Part shown: positions 54,654-64,000 of the stretch, piece by piece
How positions within the stretch are numbered: the first letter of the stretch is position 1
Layout: every line of letters starts with the position of its first letter
From: Nipponacmea schrenckii
Taxonomy: Eukaryota; Mollusca; Gastropoda; Lottiidae
NCBI GenBank assembly: GCA_030562195.1
Contig: CM060202.1
Location: 25,964,317-26,028,316 of the forward strand
Reading direction: 5' to 3'
DNA length: 64,000 nucleotides
The notes under the pieces: model-generated
Databases searched by the model: none
Told to the model about the DNA's origin: nothing
What the model saw: the letters and a program-made list of their open reading frames with translations, nothing else
Position numbers and translations under genes: made by a program

Positions 54654-54895
54654 ATGAATGGAGTTTTACATCTTATTTTTCTACACCAGTTTTAGCTATT
54701 GAAGACGGGCAACATCATGCAGTGCACAAAGAGCGTAAATTTGCAAGAACAGCAGCATAAGCCTACTCTATATAATTTCAAACAATCAAGGTATCCTTAA
54801 TTAGCACAGACTGTAGCACACAGGTCCTCCGTTTATTGTCCCATCTGAACGACTTGATGCTTTTTCCATGTCAGCCCCTACAATCTGCATCACTA
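54654..54895 (-). mobile_element. SINE-B copy lacking its head
   Basis: GAATGGAGTTTTACATCTTA, GAAGACGGGCAACATCATGC, TAAGCCTACTCTATATAATT, AGGTCCTCCGTTTATTGTCC and CATGTCAGCCCCTACAATCT follow the SINE-B order. An M2 right-arm remnant (54896-54952) is joined to its truncated end. Confidence 0.75.
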
Positions 54896-55240
54896 AGATG
54901 TCTGGATGCTAGCAGTGTTGAATATTTAGAAACTCTTCACAATTATATTAAAACTGACTCAATGGCAAAAAACAAAAAGACTAGAATATAATTATCAGCA
55001 TGAGTCAGGATTGTTTGTTAAGATGTGACATGTCGGTGTGTTTCCGTTTTACATTTTTCAAAGACAATTTTATTTGCATTTAACCTTGCACAATGTCAAA
55101 TTGAAATGACAATAAATTGTATAGTCTAGTCATTTTGTGACAAAAGGCTGATAAAAAACTCCCACAATTTTAGTTTAATTTAAAATAAATTGAGATTTTT
55201 AAAAGAAGTTCATTTCAAAATAGTCTTAAATAAGTATCAA

Positions 55241-55760
55241 ATGTTTGTAATAGATTGACATTGTGAAGATATATAAGATGAAGTTTGTAATAGCTTGAAA
55301 TTGTAAAGATATATAAGACGAAGTTGGTAATAGCTTGACATTGTAAAGATGTATAATATGAAGTTTGTAATAGCTTAACATTGTAAAGATATATAAGATG
55401 AAGTTTGTAATAGCTTGACATTGCGAAGATATATAAGATGAAGTTTGTAATAGCTTGACATTGCGAAGATATATAAGATGAAGTTTGTAATAGCTTGACA
55501 TTGTAAAGATATATTAAAGTTTCTAATACCTTATCATTGTGAAGATGTATAAGTATGAAATTTGTAAAAGCTTGACATTGTGAAGATGTATAAGATGAAG
55601 TTTGTAATAGCTTGACATTATAAAGATATAAGAAAGGTGGCTTTACATTCAAGTATGAAGTTCATAATAGCTTGACATTGGGAAGAAACAAAAAAGATGG
55701 CTATTACAATATAAAAGTAAAAATTGTATTATAGCTAGACATTGTGAAGATGATCTATAT
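55241..55760. repeat. 40-bp minisatellite, main array
   Basis: TAGCTTGACATTGTGAAGAT plus ATATAAGATGAAGTTTGTAA is in exact 40-bp register from 55251 to about 55510, then looser to 55760 with the longer AAGAAAGGTGGC variant. It is the same family as 1845-2228. The minus-strand ORFs of 145 and 91 codons are frames through the array. Confidence 0.93.
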
Positions 55761-56960
55761 ATTATATATTATACATAATAAATATGAGATTCTTCATTCA
55801 TCAATCTCCATGTTGACAATATGAGCTGTTCTCTTTTTATTTTTACTCTTTATAATCACATAAAAAGGCATGTTATTTGACATTGTGAAGTACATACTAG
55901 GATATTTTATGAGTTTATTTGTGTAGAGAAGGACAGGACACCCTTGAGTTTATATTCCTATTCATGTGTAATGATAGAAAAGAAGTTAAAAAATGTACTA
56001 ATTAAGAAAATATCACAGACTTCATGGAAGTGAAAAGGGTAAATATTTTATGTAATGATACACAAGAAATTAAAAACTGTAGTATGGAAAATATGAGAGA
56101 TCTCATATCACTTTAAAGATTTAAATACTTCTTAAGTCACAAAGCAATATGTTTCAAAGAATTCAATTCAGAAGTACATAAGGTGCCACTTTGGTTCATA
56201 ATATCATTTATACCATGGGATAAAAAAATTAGAAGGACATGCAAAATTCGATTTAAGTTGGGCATTATGTATTTAATTCATTATAAAAATTTGAAAAGCA
56301 TATTATATGGTCAACTTCTTGGAAAATCAATCAGCTGATGCCAGTCTAGACCTAAAGGAAAAAAAATGTAATTGCTCTGGGATATTCCATTTATATCTCA
56401 CAAAATAAGGAGAAAGCTGAAAATAATCCAAAATTGTACGACAAAAGAAAATGTATCCATTTTTATTTATAAAACAATATATCAATTGTCAATTTCAAAA
56501 TACATGTACCTTAATATTAATAATATAAATAACTCAGACTGAAGCACCAGATATAACAAGCATCAAATATATTACATCTGAAATAGGTTTTTCTTTGTTT
56601 GATATTTTCAATTAAGATCCACAATGATGTCATGTTAACCAGCTGTTCTCGCGTCATCTTGTGATACATCAGTAAAAAACTAATATGCAGTTGCTCTTTA
56701 AAATTGAAGTCAGAAAAAAACCATAAACAAAGTGAACATAGATGTCAAAAATGGCTGCTAAAAATAAACTCAGACATGAAAGATTTCTTTGTTAAGTGGG
56801 CTGAGAGATTTGAAAATTGATAAGATGAGAATGATAAGTTAAACAGAATACTGATATTATTCAGATGTGCTGTAAAGATTGCTGTTATTTCAAGCTTGGT
56901 TTAATCTTAAAGTCTTTGTGCAGGTTGGAATTGAAAGATCAAAGTCAGGTTGTTGAAATT
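55761..56960. other. Anonymous AT-rich DNA
   Basis: A lone GACATTGTGAAG at 55879 may be a minisatellite relic. Otherwise nothing was recognised. Confidence 0.35.
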
Positions 56961-56964
56961 CTGA

Positions 56965-57125
56965 CTCTTAATACCACCTCTTAAAATGGACATAAAATAT
57001 TAACTGAACTCAGTCAATATGTGTATATTCATCAACTGGACCTTCCAGGCGTCATAACAAAAGAATAGAATCTTTTTAAAACACAATATATCCATTACAC
57101 AAATTTATCATCAAATAGTGTGTTT
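56965..57125. mobile_element. MITE family M1, left-end copy
   Basis: TAATACCACCTCTTAAAATG, GACATAAAATATTAACTG and GTCATAACAAAAGAATAGAA match the M1 left half. The right half is missing. Confidence 0.55.
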
Positions 57126-58732
57126 CAAATTTACTTAATTTTATTAATTTTTGGCTTATTTTTTCTTTTTCTTTTTAGAGAAGATTCAATTTGGTCAAGT
57201 TTGATCATTTTTGATCATCTAAGTGTATATCTTAACTTAAATTTATTTGCATCATAATGGCTCAATTCAAATGTCTGCGCCCCCTGAACCTGCTTAATTT
57301 TGATATACCCCTGGGTGGGGCTGTCAAATATTGATCATGATAGTGCCATGCCAAATTTAGAATTTCATCTTAAATTGAAAGATGTCAGATAAGAGAAAGG
57401 AGATAGAGTTAATAAGTAGGTTAAATATAGTTGAGTATAGGTTACATTATAAACTAGATAGAAAAGATAAGGACTTAGAAGTGTACCTTGTCTTCAACCC
57501 ACTACCAGATGGTTTATTCAATCATATACAAGAAACTGTAATTTAAATATCTCACCATATGTCTGTAGAAAGTTTATAAACTTGAAACCAAAATGCAATA
57601 CTCTTGTGATGTTTTTAGATGTTAGGGGAAAAAGTTTGAAAATCTGGAGAGTAACACATCTTTCGTTCAAATAATGAATTGACCTATAAAGTGTTTTAGG
57701 CCTTGCACAGACAGTAAAGTTGAAAATTGAAAACAGTAGGATTATGTCACTGTCATGGCAAATTTTATCCTCATTGCACACTGCATGGTTTTACAATACT
57801 GAAAATTAGACTAAAAATAATATCAGTCTTTTTTTAGTTTTTGTAATTTGTCCAGAAAATTCTCTTTGACTGTATTCTGTATGAACATTTTTTTAAATTT
57901 TGTTTGTAATTCAGAAACAGATCAAAAGGCAGGAACATACCATGATGCCCTTTTCATTCAAACTAACTCATAATTTTCTCTGTATTAAACTATGTTATTT
58001 TAACACCTAATGCTTGTTATAAAATAAAACAGATATAACATATTAATGAAATTCAATGCAAGAACACAAGAAAAAAAAGAAAGTGAAATTTGAAACTAGG
58101 CAACACACTTCTAAAATCTGTTTTTACCATAGTCACACTAAGTAAAAGAACTGTTTTAATATTACATGATATAAATAAAGAAAGGCATGTGGTAAAAGCG
58201 TGGCTGTTGACATTTTACATTTCTCAGATGTCAGAAAGCGAGTCACTTCTAGTATTTATCTTAATTTATTTGAATGGGCATTCTTTAGGAGTCAAGCAAA
58301 AGTTTTATTAAAGGAGTATTATTTCAAATTCATTGAGCATTGAGCAGATTTACAATCAAAAAACATAAGTTGAACACTTGAATATTAAAGTGGAATATAA
58401 GATTTTTACTGCACTTGGTCAGAATTATAATTTTTCTCACAAAGTTGACCAATTTTTTATTATGCCATGTAAACAAAGTATAGTGAAATATAGAAAGGAA
58501 TATTTTTCCTCATTAAGTCTATTGAAAAGATTAAGATTTTCCTCATTGCATCTTGCTTGGCTTTAAAGTAATATTTGAGGAAAAAAGTCAAACCTTATTA
58601 TAGTTTTGTTGACAGAATAAAAGTTTTCAACGAAGCACTATTTACAAGTTTTCAACGAAGCACTTATAAGAAATTATTCATGCTAAATATTTTGTATTAG
58701 AAATTTTTTTAAATTTTTTGATTTTTCAACTC
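57126..58732. other. Anonymous AT-rich DNA
   Basis: No gene or family was recognised. Frames of 62-87 codons in this stretch have no family features. Confidence 0.35.
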
Positions 58733-59080
58733 TTGATACTGCGTCTTAAAATGAACATACAAATTAAGTTCTCATGAATGATCCATTATGAGTATATATT
58801 TATCAGTGAACTTAACTTGTGTCATAAAGTAACAGAATCTCCGTAAAATCTAGAAAACTTACAAAACTAAGTAATTATTGAAAAACGCTTAATCAATTTA
58901 TTTTTTTCGGTAATCTATTGCATTTTTATGGATAATTATGAAGTTCTTTTGTAATTTATTGTAATATGAGGATTTTGTTATGTTATTTATAACAGCAGGT
59001 ATATCTACTGATGAATATATTCTCCTAATTTCCAAGTTAAAATTGTTTTGTTTGTTCTAAGACGCAGTATTCCTATAAAA
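58733..59080. mobile_element. MITE family M1, longest copy
   Basis: GATACTGCGTCTTAAAATGA, ACATACAA at the left and TTTGTTCTAAGACGCAGTAT at the right are clear inverted repeats. Interior: AACAGAATCTCCGTAAAATC, TAAGTAATTATTGAAAAAC, CATTTTTATGGATAATTATG and ATATCTACTGATGAATAT. The terminal TTAA sites are lost here. Confidence 0.75.
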
Positions 59081-59369
59081 TTACTCATTCAAACATACTC
59101 TATTAAAAATCTTATCTTATCTAAAATTCAAATTTTAAATGTATAACTTATTAACATTGATTGGTGATAGGTGTTACCCTTGAAGAACCAGTCCAAGGTG
59201 GGTACAAAGTTGAATTCAGGACAAAGAGATTAATCATTTGAACAAGGATTGGTTGATAATACAATATGGACTAATATTAAAGTTGCATTACCTGCTTAAA
59301 GATGCTTATTAAAACTAAAAATAGATTGCATATTTTCAAGAAACATTTTTGAGAATAAAATCAATAAGA

Positions 59370-59775
59370 AGGAAATCCATTTTGAGCAAAGTATACTAGT
59401 TGGTTGAGTAGATAACTCTACTTTCGATTTATAAAGCATTAACTGTCCAATAATTGAATAGATTTTACCATTAAAGTCAGTAAACACTTGTAATTTATAA
59501 AAGAGTTAGCTGTCCAGTAATCTAACATCTATGAAATTAAAATATGGAAGCCCATCTTTAATCAGATTAAAGCAGTGTCAGTAGACATAACTGTTCAGCA
59601 ATCTATGAATAAATAAAAAATCTATGAATAAATAAAAAATAAGGGAGCCCATCTTTAACCAGTAAAGCCAGTAGAAACCTCTTTTTGGACTTATAAGCTG
59701 TCCAATTATGGAATATATATTAAGAAATGACATTAAGGAAGCCCATCTTTAACCAGGGTATACCAGTATGTCAGT
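59370..59775. repeat. Degenerate tandem repeat, about 130 bp
   Basis: GGAAGCCCATCTTTAATCAG, GGGAGCCCATCTTTAACCAG and GGAAGCCCATCTTTAACCAG, each preceded by CTGTCCAATxAT-like text, mark the units. A 20-base CTATGAATAAATAAAAAAT stretch is doubled at 59603-59640. Confidence 0.75.
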
Positions 59776-61010
59776 AGTATCCCTTACTATCATAAACTAC
59801 TTGTTTACACTGAGAGTGATAACATTTAGCTTGATAACTTATCATTCTTATCTGGAACTAATATAGAATTAGTCTGAAACACTAGACTGTTCTCTGAACT
59901 GAATGCTGTTGTCTGAGCAAGTTTCTTGATATATTGCATTTTGTTCATTTAATTTAAGTGAATTTAAATAAATTTGATGATATAAACAAATCAACATGAG
60001 TCCACATGACTTATAAATTTTTTTTCACCGAGGTCGATTCTCCGTTTTCTATATTCCACACTTATCTGATATTGCTTACTTAGCAAACCTGTAATTTTCA
60101 GGTTCATAAACCTTATATTTCCCTTTTTTTGGTCTTTTGATGACATTCTGCTCCTTACCACAAGTCATTCAATAAAGTTCAGAAAGTTGATTGACCTTAA
60201 TTATAATAACAGGTTGTTCTATTAAATTGACTATAATAATTATATTTATAAACTCAATTCCCTGTGAAATTTCCTTTGAAATGTCTCTTTGAAATCGGCA
60301 GCATGAAAAGAACAAAAAGTTCAATCTGATAAACATGTCATAATGACAGCCAATTAAAATAACATCTTAATGAAATGACAATGATTTTATTTGTAGAAAT
60401 GATGATGTCACTGACGACAGCTGGGGTTATATTTCAATCCCAGACTAAAAACAATTAAACTGACATTTTGATCATCATTTGATAAGTTTTACATCTATGA
60501 GATGACACAATCACCTTGCAGTTTTGGGTGTTATTCTCTCTTAAAGAATCCCTAGCCAAGATCTTTTCAGAACATTTTCATCATAATTCAATAAATGACA
60601 TGCAGTGTGTAATGAGGGCAATTTTGACTAATGGTGGGATTGAACCCTGGACTTAATTTAATCACAACCTCTTGCAGTGTGCAATACTGGCACCAAATAC
60701 CAGTTTATACCCCTTACCTCTATGTACTCCAAACATCTATCTAATAATATCTATGAAAATGTTATCAAATGGTACGAAAGCTAATGGTTAAGATTATGTT
60801 TCAAAGATTAAAGAAATATCACTATTTTTAAATGTCACTATATCTATTATGTTTTTTGGCAGCATTTCAAACTGATAAATACACACTTTAAATCAACTGC
60901 TATCTCCATAATAAATACCCCTCATGAAAGCTGTTTTCTTCACACAAATGGTAGAATTCTTATTTATTGATAAGACAAGGATAGCCAATTTTCTTTTCTG
61001 AATTTTAAAA
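59776..61010. other. Anonymous AT-rich DNA
   Basis: 60600-60655 (CATGCAGTGTGTAATGAGGG, GATTGAACCCTGGACTTA) keeps two pieces of SINE-B. The rest is unrecognised. Confidence 0.4.
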
Positions 61011-61155
61011 TGAAATGAATGGAGTCTTAGTCTTCTGCCCCTTATGGTCTAATGAAGATGGGCAACTTTATATGGTGTGCAATGAGGGATGCTACTCTTT
61101 TTTGCAATTTCCGACTGTCAAGGGATCTTTAACATGCACACCCTGTAGCATGTCC
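61011..61155 (-). mobile_element. SINE-B 3' half
   Basis: AAATGAAATGAATGGAGTCT, TAATGAAGATGGGCAACTTT, GTGTGCAATGAGGGATGCTA, CCGACTGTCAAGGGATCTTT and AACATGCACACCCTGTAGCA are in order. The copy stops before the head. Confidence 0.8.
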
Positions 61156-62000
61156 CTTAAGATAAAACTTTGCAATTGCATTATTAGAAATTAATTGAAC
61201 AAAAAAACTTATTTTCTCATTATTCACCTTAAGACAAGCATGTCTGAATTCCAACACACCTTGAAGGTAAAAACTCGTTAAGGAAAAGATTAAAGGATTT
61301 CTAATTAATCAATGTTTGGTATACAGATGGTTTGTCAATCAGCAGTCATTAATATCCAATGTTTTTATATCACATACATATCTGATGTTAGACCTAGTGA
61401 GAATCTACTCCATTTACTGTCTTGATCAATGCTTCTTCACTGAACCTTGTACAATTCAACACTTGGGAGTTCTGGGAGTTCTGATTTGGTTTTTAATTTT
61501 GGAATATCCAGACACTATTTTCTCCTGTTCAATGAGATCACTCATGTTCAATTTGATGTCTTGATGAAGGTTCGTTCATTAAACCTTGTACCATTCTTCA
61601 CTTGGGAGGTCTGATTTGGTTTCCAACTTGAGTTATATACAGTTATTCATACAGTTAAACAATAGTATTTAGAAGTTATATCCCCCCTTGAATGAGATTA
61701 GTTGATCGGTTCATTTTAGTCCCTTTGTAAAAGATTTTAAAAGATAAAAAGTTAATGATGGAAATTGTATTCTAAAATATAGACAAATGCATACAATTTA
61801 TCTATGGATACAGTGGATACAATATTTTAGAGAGAAAGAAAGTCAAATTTGATTGGATATAGTACAAATTCTGACCCATTGAAAGAATTGTCTCAAAAGC
61901 TGCATCCTAAACCTTGAAAATATTTCATTGGTTAAAATATCTTTGCGATCTCCCAAAAAAAGAGCCAAACAAACTTCTTCATCACCAATAACATTCTCAG
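61156..62000. repeat. AT-rich DNA with a local duplication
   Basis: CTTCACTGAACCTTGTACAA, CACTTGGGAGTTCTG at 61437 recurs as GTTCATTAAACCTTGTACCA, CACTTGGGAGGTCTG at 61573, each near GATTTGGTTT. Nothing else was recognised. Confidence 0.55.
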
Positions 62001-62092
62001 TACAAACTCAGCATTGATTCAGTAATAGCAGGCTATGGAATTCTTACTCAGCATTGTATTCAGTAATAGCAGGCTGTGGAATTCTTACGATT
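62001..62092. repeat. Tandem duplication, about 45 bp x 2
   Basis: ACTCAGCATTGATTCAGTAA, TAGCAGGCTATGGAATTCTT is followed by ACTCAGCATTGTATTCAGTA, ATAGCAGGCTGTGGAATTCT. Confidence 0.85.
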
Positions 62093-63129
62093 TTAATTCT
62101 ACCAGAAAGAAATAATCTTACCACTGGTCAGATTTATCGAGGAAAATCTGTTTTCTCTATTGGTTTCCAACTTAGAATTCTCACCACCTACAGCCTTCTC
62201 CCTGCTGAGTACATTTGCACTAATCTGTCAATATTATTTCTTAATGAGTGCATCTCAGCAGGGTTTATTTTGACTCACAATATTACTCATCAATCACCTA
62301 CACTATCTCTTCTCAAATGTTAACAGCAATTCATAGGTTTATACCATTAGATCCCAAATATAAGTTATTACATGGTCTTATTTAACCTGTATTAAACTAT
62401 GACCACTACACTACGATTTGGTAGGCATGTAAATGAGATCAAAGAGTGATTTGATTTGATTGGCTGAAACATTTTTGGATAAATGCAAAATGGAGTGTAC
62501 AGCCCTTTAACAGAAATAATTGTAAGGTCATAAACAAAATAGAACTCTTCCATATCGAAATCCAAAACAATCTTGAAGAACGAGGATTCTTGTGTCAGCT
62601 GATTGGGTTCACTCACCAGTAATTAGAGACCTCATATAGCTATTGCATTGCATTTGGTCCATTCATTTGAGGAAATCGTTTGGTCACAAAATTGTACACA
62701 ATGTAACACAGGCTTAATGAACAGGTGCAGTAATAATCCACTCAAAATAGAAAATATCTAAAAACTTCAGTAGTACATGCCTCAATTTGAGACGAAGTGC
62801 CAAGAAAGATATTGATAGACATGTGCGTAGATAATGTAACAAAACCTCAAAATATTCTTAAAAGAATGCCAAAACCATGAAGATTTGTAGAATAATGTGT
62901 AAAACGTGAATGATCGAGGATTGTGTTTTGGTAGTGATTTAAGTAGATAGGTTGGCCAAGATTCAAAATAAATAGATTTAGAAGTTGTTAAAAATCAACA
63001 TTTTAGTACATTGAATAAACAATCATTATTATACAACCCAATAGACTGAGTAACTGTAGTTTTCTTATAGAAATTATAGTTCTATTATGATAACTTATAT
63101 TTTATTTCTGAAATATAGGCTCTGACTTA
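62093..63129. other. Anonymous AT-rich DNA
   Basis: Nothing was recognised. The 89- and 74-codon frames at 62054-62323 and 62392-62616 lack family features. Confidence 0.35.
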
Positions 63130-63205
63130 ATCTTAAAGAGATTGTAGTCTTGTATGTGTATCAGGGACACTAATGGCAAGAATTTGAACCATTCCAATCA
63201 CAGTT
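63130..63205. mobile_element. MITE family M2, left-arm fragment
   Basis: CTTAAAGAGATTGTAGTCTT and TGTGTATCAGGGACACTAAT match the left end of 44896-45213. Confidence 0.6.
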
Positions 63206-63207
63206 GG

Positions 63208-63400
63208 AACAATATTGAACTGAAGTACAAGACAGCTAATATTGAACTGAAATACAAGACAGCTAATATTGAACTGAAATACAAGACAGCTAATATTGAA
63301 CTGAAATACAAGACAGCTTATATTGAACTGAAAAACAAGACAGCTTATATTGAACTGAAAAACAAGACAGCTAATATTGATCTGAAGTACACAACCAAAC
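63208..63400. repeat. 27-bp tandem repeat x 7
   Basis: AATATTGAACTGAAATACAA plus GACAGCT is repeated about seven times. The plus-strand frame (63154-63474) reads a nine-residue repeat NIELKYKTA with few changes. The frame survives because 27 is a multiple of three; there is no other sign of coding. Confidence 0.92.
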
Positions 63401-63700
63401 TACTGATAGCCTCTGATAAAGTCATTAAACTTCCACTAATTACCCTGATGACTTCTTGTCTGATAAAAACCTAATTAAATATATTTAACGAGTGGTCAGT
63501 ACAGTAGTCTATTGGTCACTGTAGACTGTTTTGTGGTCAATGTGGTCAGGTTTATGGGAATTTAATGGCAACTCATATCCCTGTGTTGATTACCCATGGT
63601 TTTAACTATGTTGTTTGAAATAGATTATGTAGATGATTAGTAAGAGTAATTGTATGACGGACTAATGACAATGAAAGTGTTTTTGTTTTTTCTATCTGAA
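63401..63700. other. Anonymous AT-rich DNA
   Basis: AGTAGTCTATTGGTCACTG and neighbouring GTGGTCA-type words recur loosely. Nothing else was recognised. Confidence 0.35.
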
Positions 63701-63770
63701 GGAGTTGTAAAGAAGTTTTCTAAAAACTGTATAGGTATCAGGGACACTGATAGCATCAACTTGATTACCA
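63701..63770. mobile_element. MITE family M2, left-arm fragment
   Basis: GGAGTTGTAAAGAAGTTTTC, TAGGTATCAGGGACACTGAT and AGCATCAA match the M2 left arm. Confidence 0.6.
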
Positions 63771-64000
63771 GCCATTTGGATTGTTGTTTTGAAATATATT
63801 TGTATACTGTTGGTTAGAGTATCTATATGATGGATTAGTAACTAAAGTACTAAGGACTAATGACTAGTGATAAAAGTGGTTTTATTTTCTTAAGGTCTAT
63901 GAAGATATGTTTTAAATTTCAAAATCGTTCTTTTTTCCATCTTCAGCATCCATAAAAAAATTTAAATGATGCAAAATCAATATTCCACTGTCGCTAAGAC

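Noticed and set aside
55215..55652. 145-codon minus-strand ORF, the longest in the window apart from the gap frames
   Set aside because: It is a reading frame through the 40-bp minisatellite; a 40-bp period shifts frame each unit, and the peptide is only a loose repeat of HNVKLLQTS-like strings.

Overview
The window is AT-rich, repeat-dense, non-coding eukaryotic DNA. There are no long ORFs, operons or bacterial signals. It holds instead tRNA-derived SINEs, many small inverted-repeat (MITE-like) elements, minisatellites, and remnants of LINEs and DNA transposons. The repeat style (a SINE with an ATTTC-type tail, TTAA-flanked MITEs, repeats carrying CCGGAAGT and AAGGTCAAGGTCAC) suggests a marine invertebrate, most likely a mollusc such as a gastropod. 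That placement is inference; no diagnostic gene is present. A run of exactly 500 N at 15360-15859 is an assembly gap, so linkage across it is not proven.

Layout. 1-15.3 kb: a 40-bp-type minisatellite, two copies of a ~490-bp TTAA-flanked MITE, related TTAA-flanked MITEs, a 27-bp perfect hairpin and scattered SINE copies. 15.9-20.3 kb: a repeat block in which a unit of about 350-400 bp recurs three times with nuclear-receptor-like and ETS-like motifs, interrupted by an in-frame C-terminal fragment of a LINE reverse transcriptase (minus strand). 20.5-30 kb: SINEs, a paired ~350-400-bp MITE, LINE 3' ends, a pogo-like MITE, and a SINE-A copy whose pol III A-box region is a tandem array and whose body is split by a 1.1-kb DNA transposon with matching target-site copies. 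30-33.2 kb: a 20-bp minisatellite expanded inside a MITE, then five near-identical 283-bp units, each with a tRNA-like pol III promoter, bracketed by a 9-bp direct repeat. 36-41 kb: a divergent pair of ATGGCG starts and a 980-bp pogo/Tigger-type element with a transposase tail fragment. 44-47 kb: a full-length SINE with a perfect 14-bp target duplication, a foldback MITE, a 24-bp palindromic minisatellite, and a stretch that looks like badly called consensus. 47-64 kb: mostly minisatellites, SINEs and anonymous AT-rich DNA, with one candidate first coding exon at about 52.14-52.37 kb.

Genes. The only host-gene candidate I would look at first is the putative first exon ending at 52370 (a six-codon start plus one base, then a consensus splice donor). 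If real, the following ~11.6 kb is intron. Almost all ORFs longer than 60 codons in the window are chance or repeat-derived frames. The interest lies in how the mobile elements are layered: tandemly multiplied pol III promoter modules, satellites born inside MITEs, and several MITE families sharing one TTAA target and AGRG termini.
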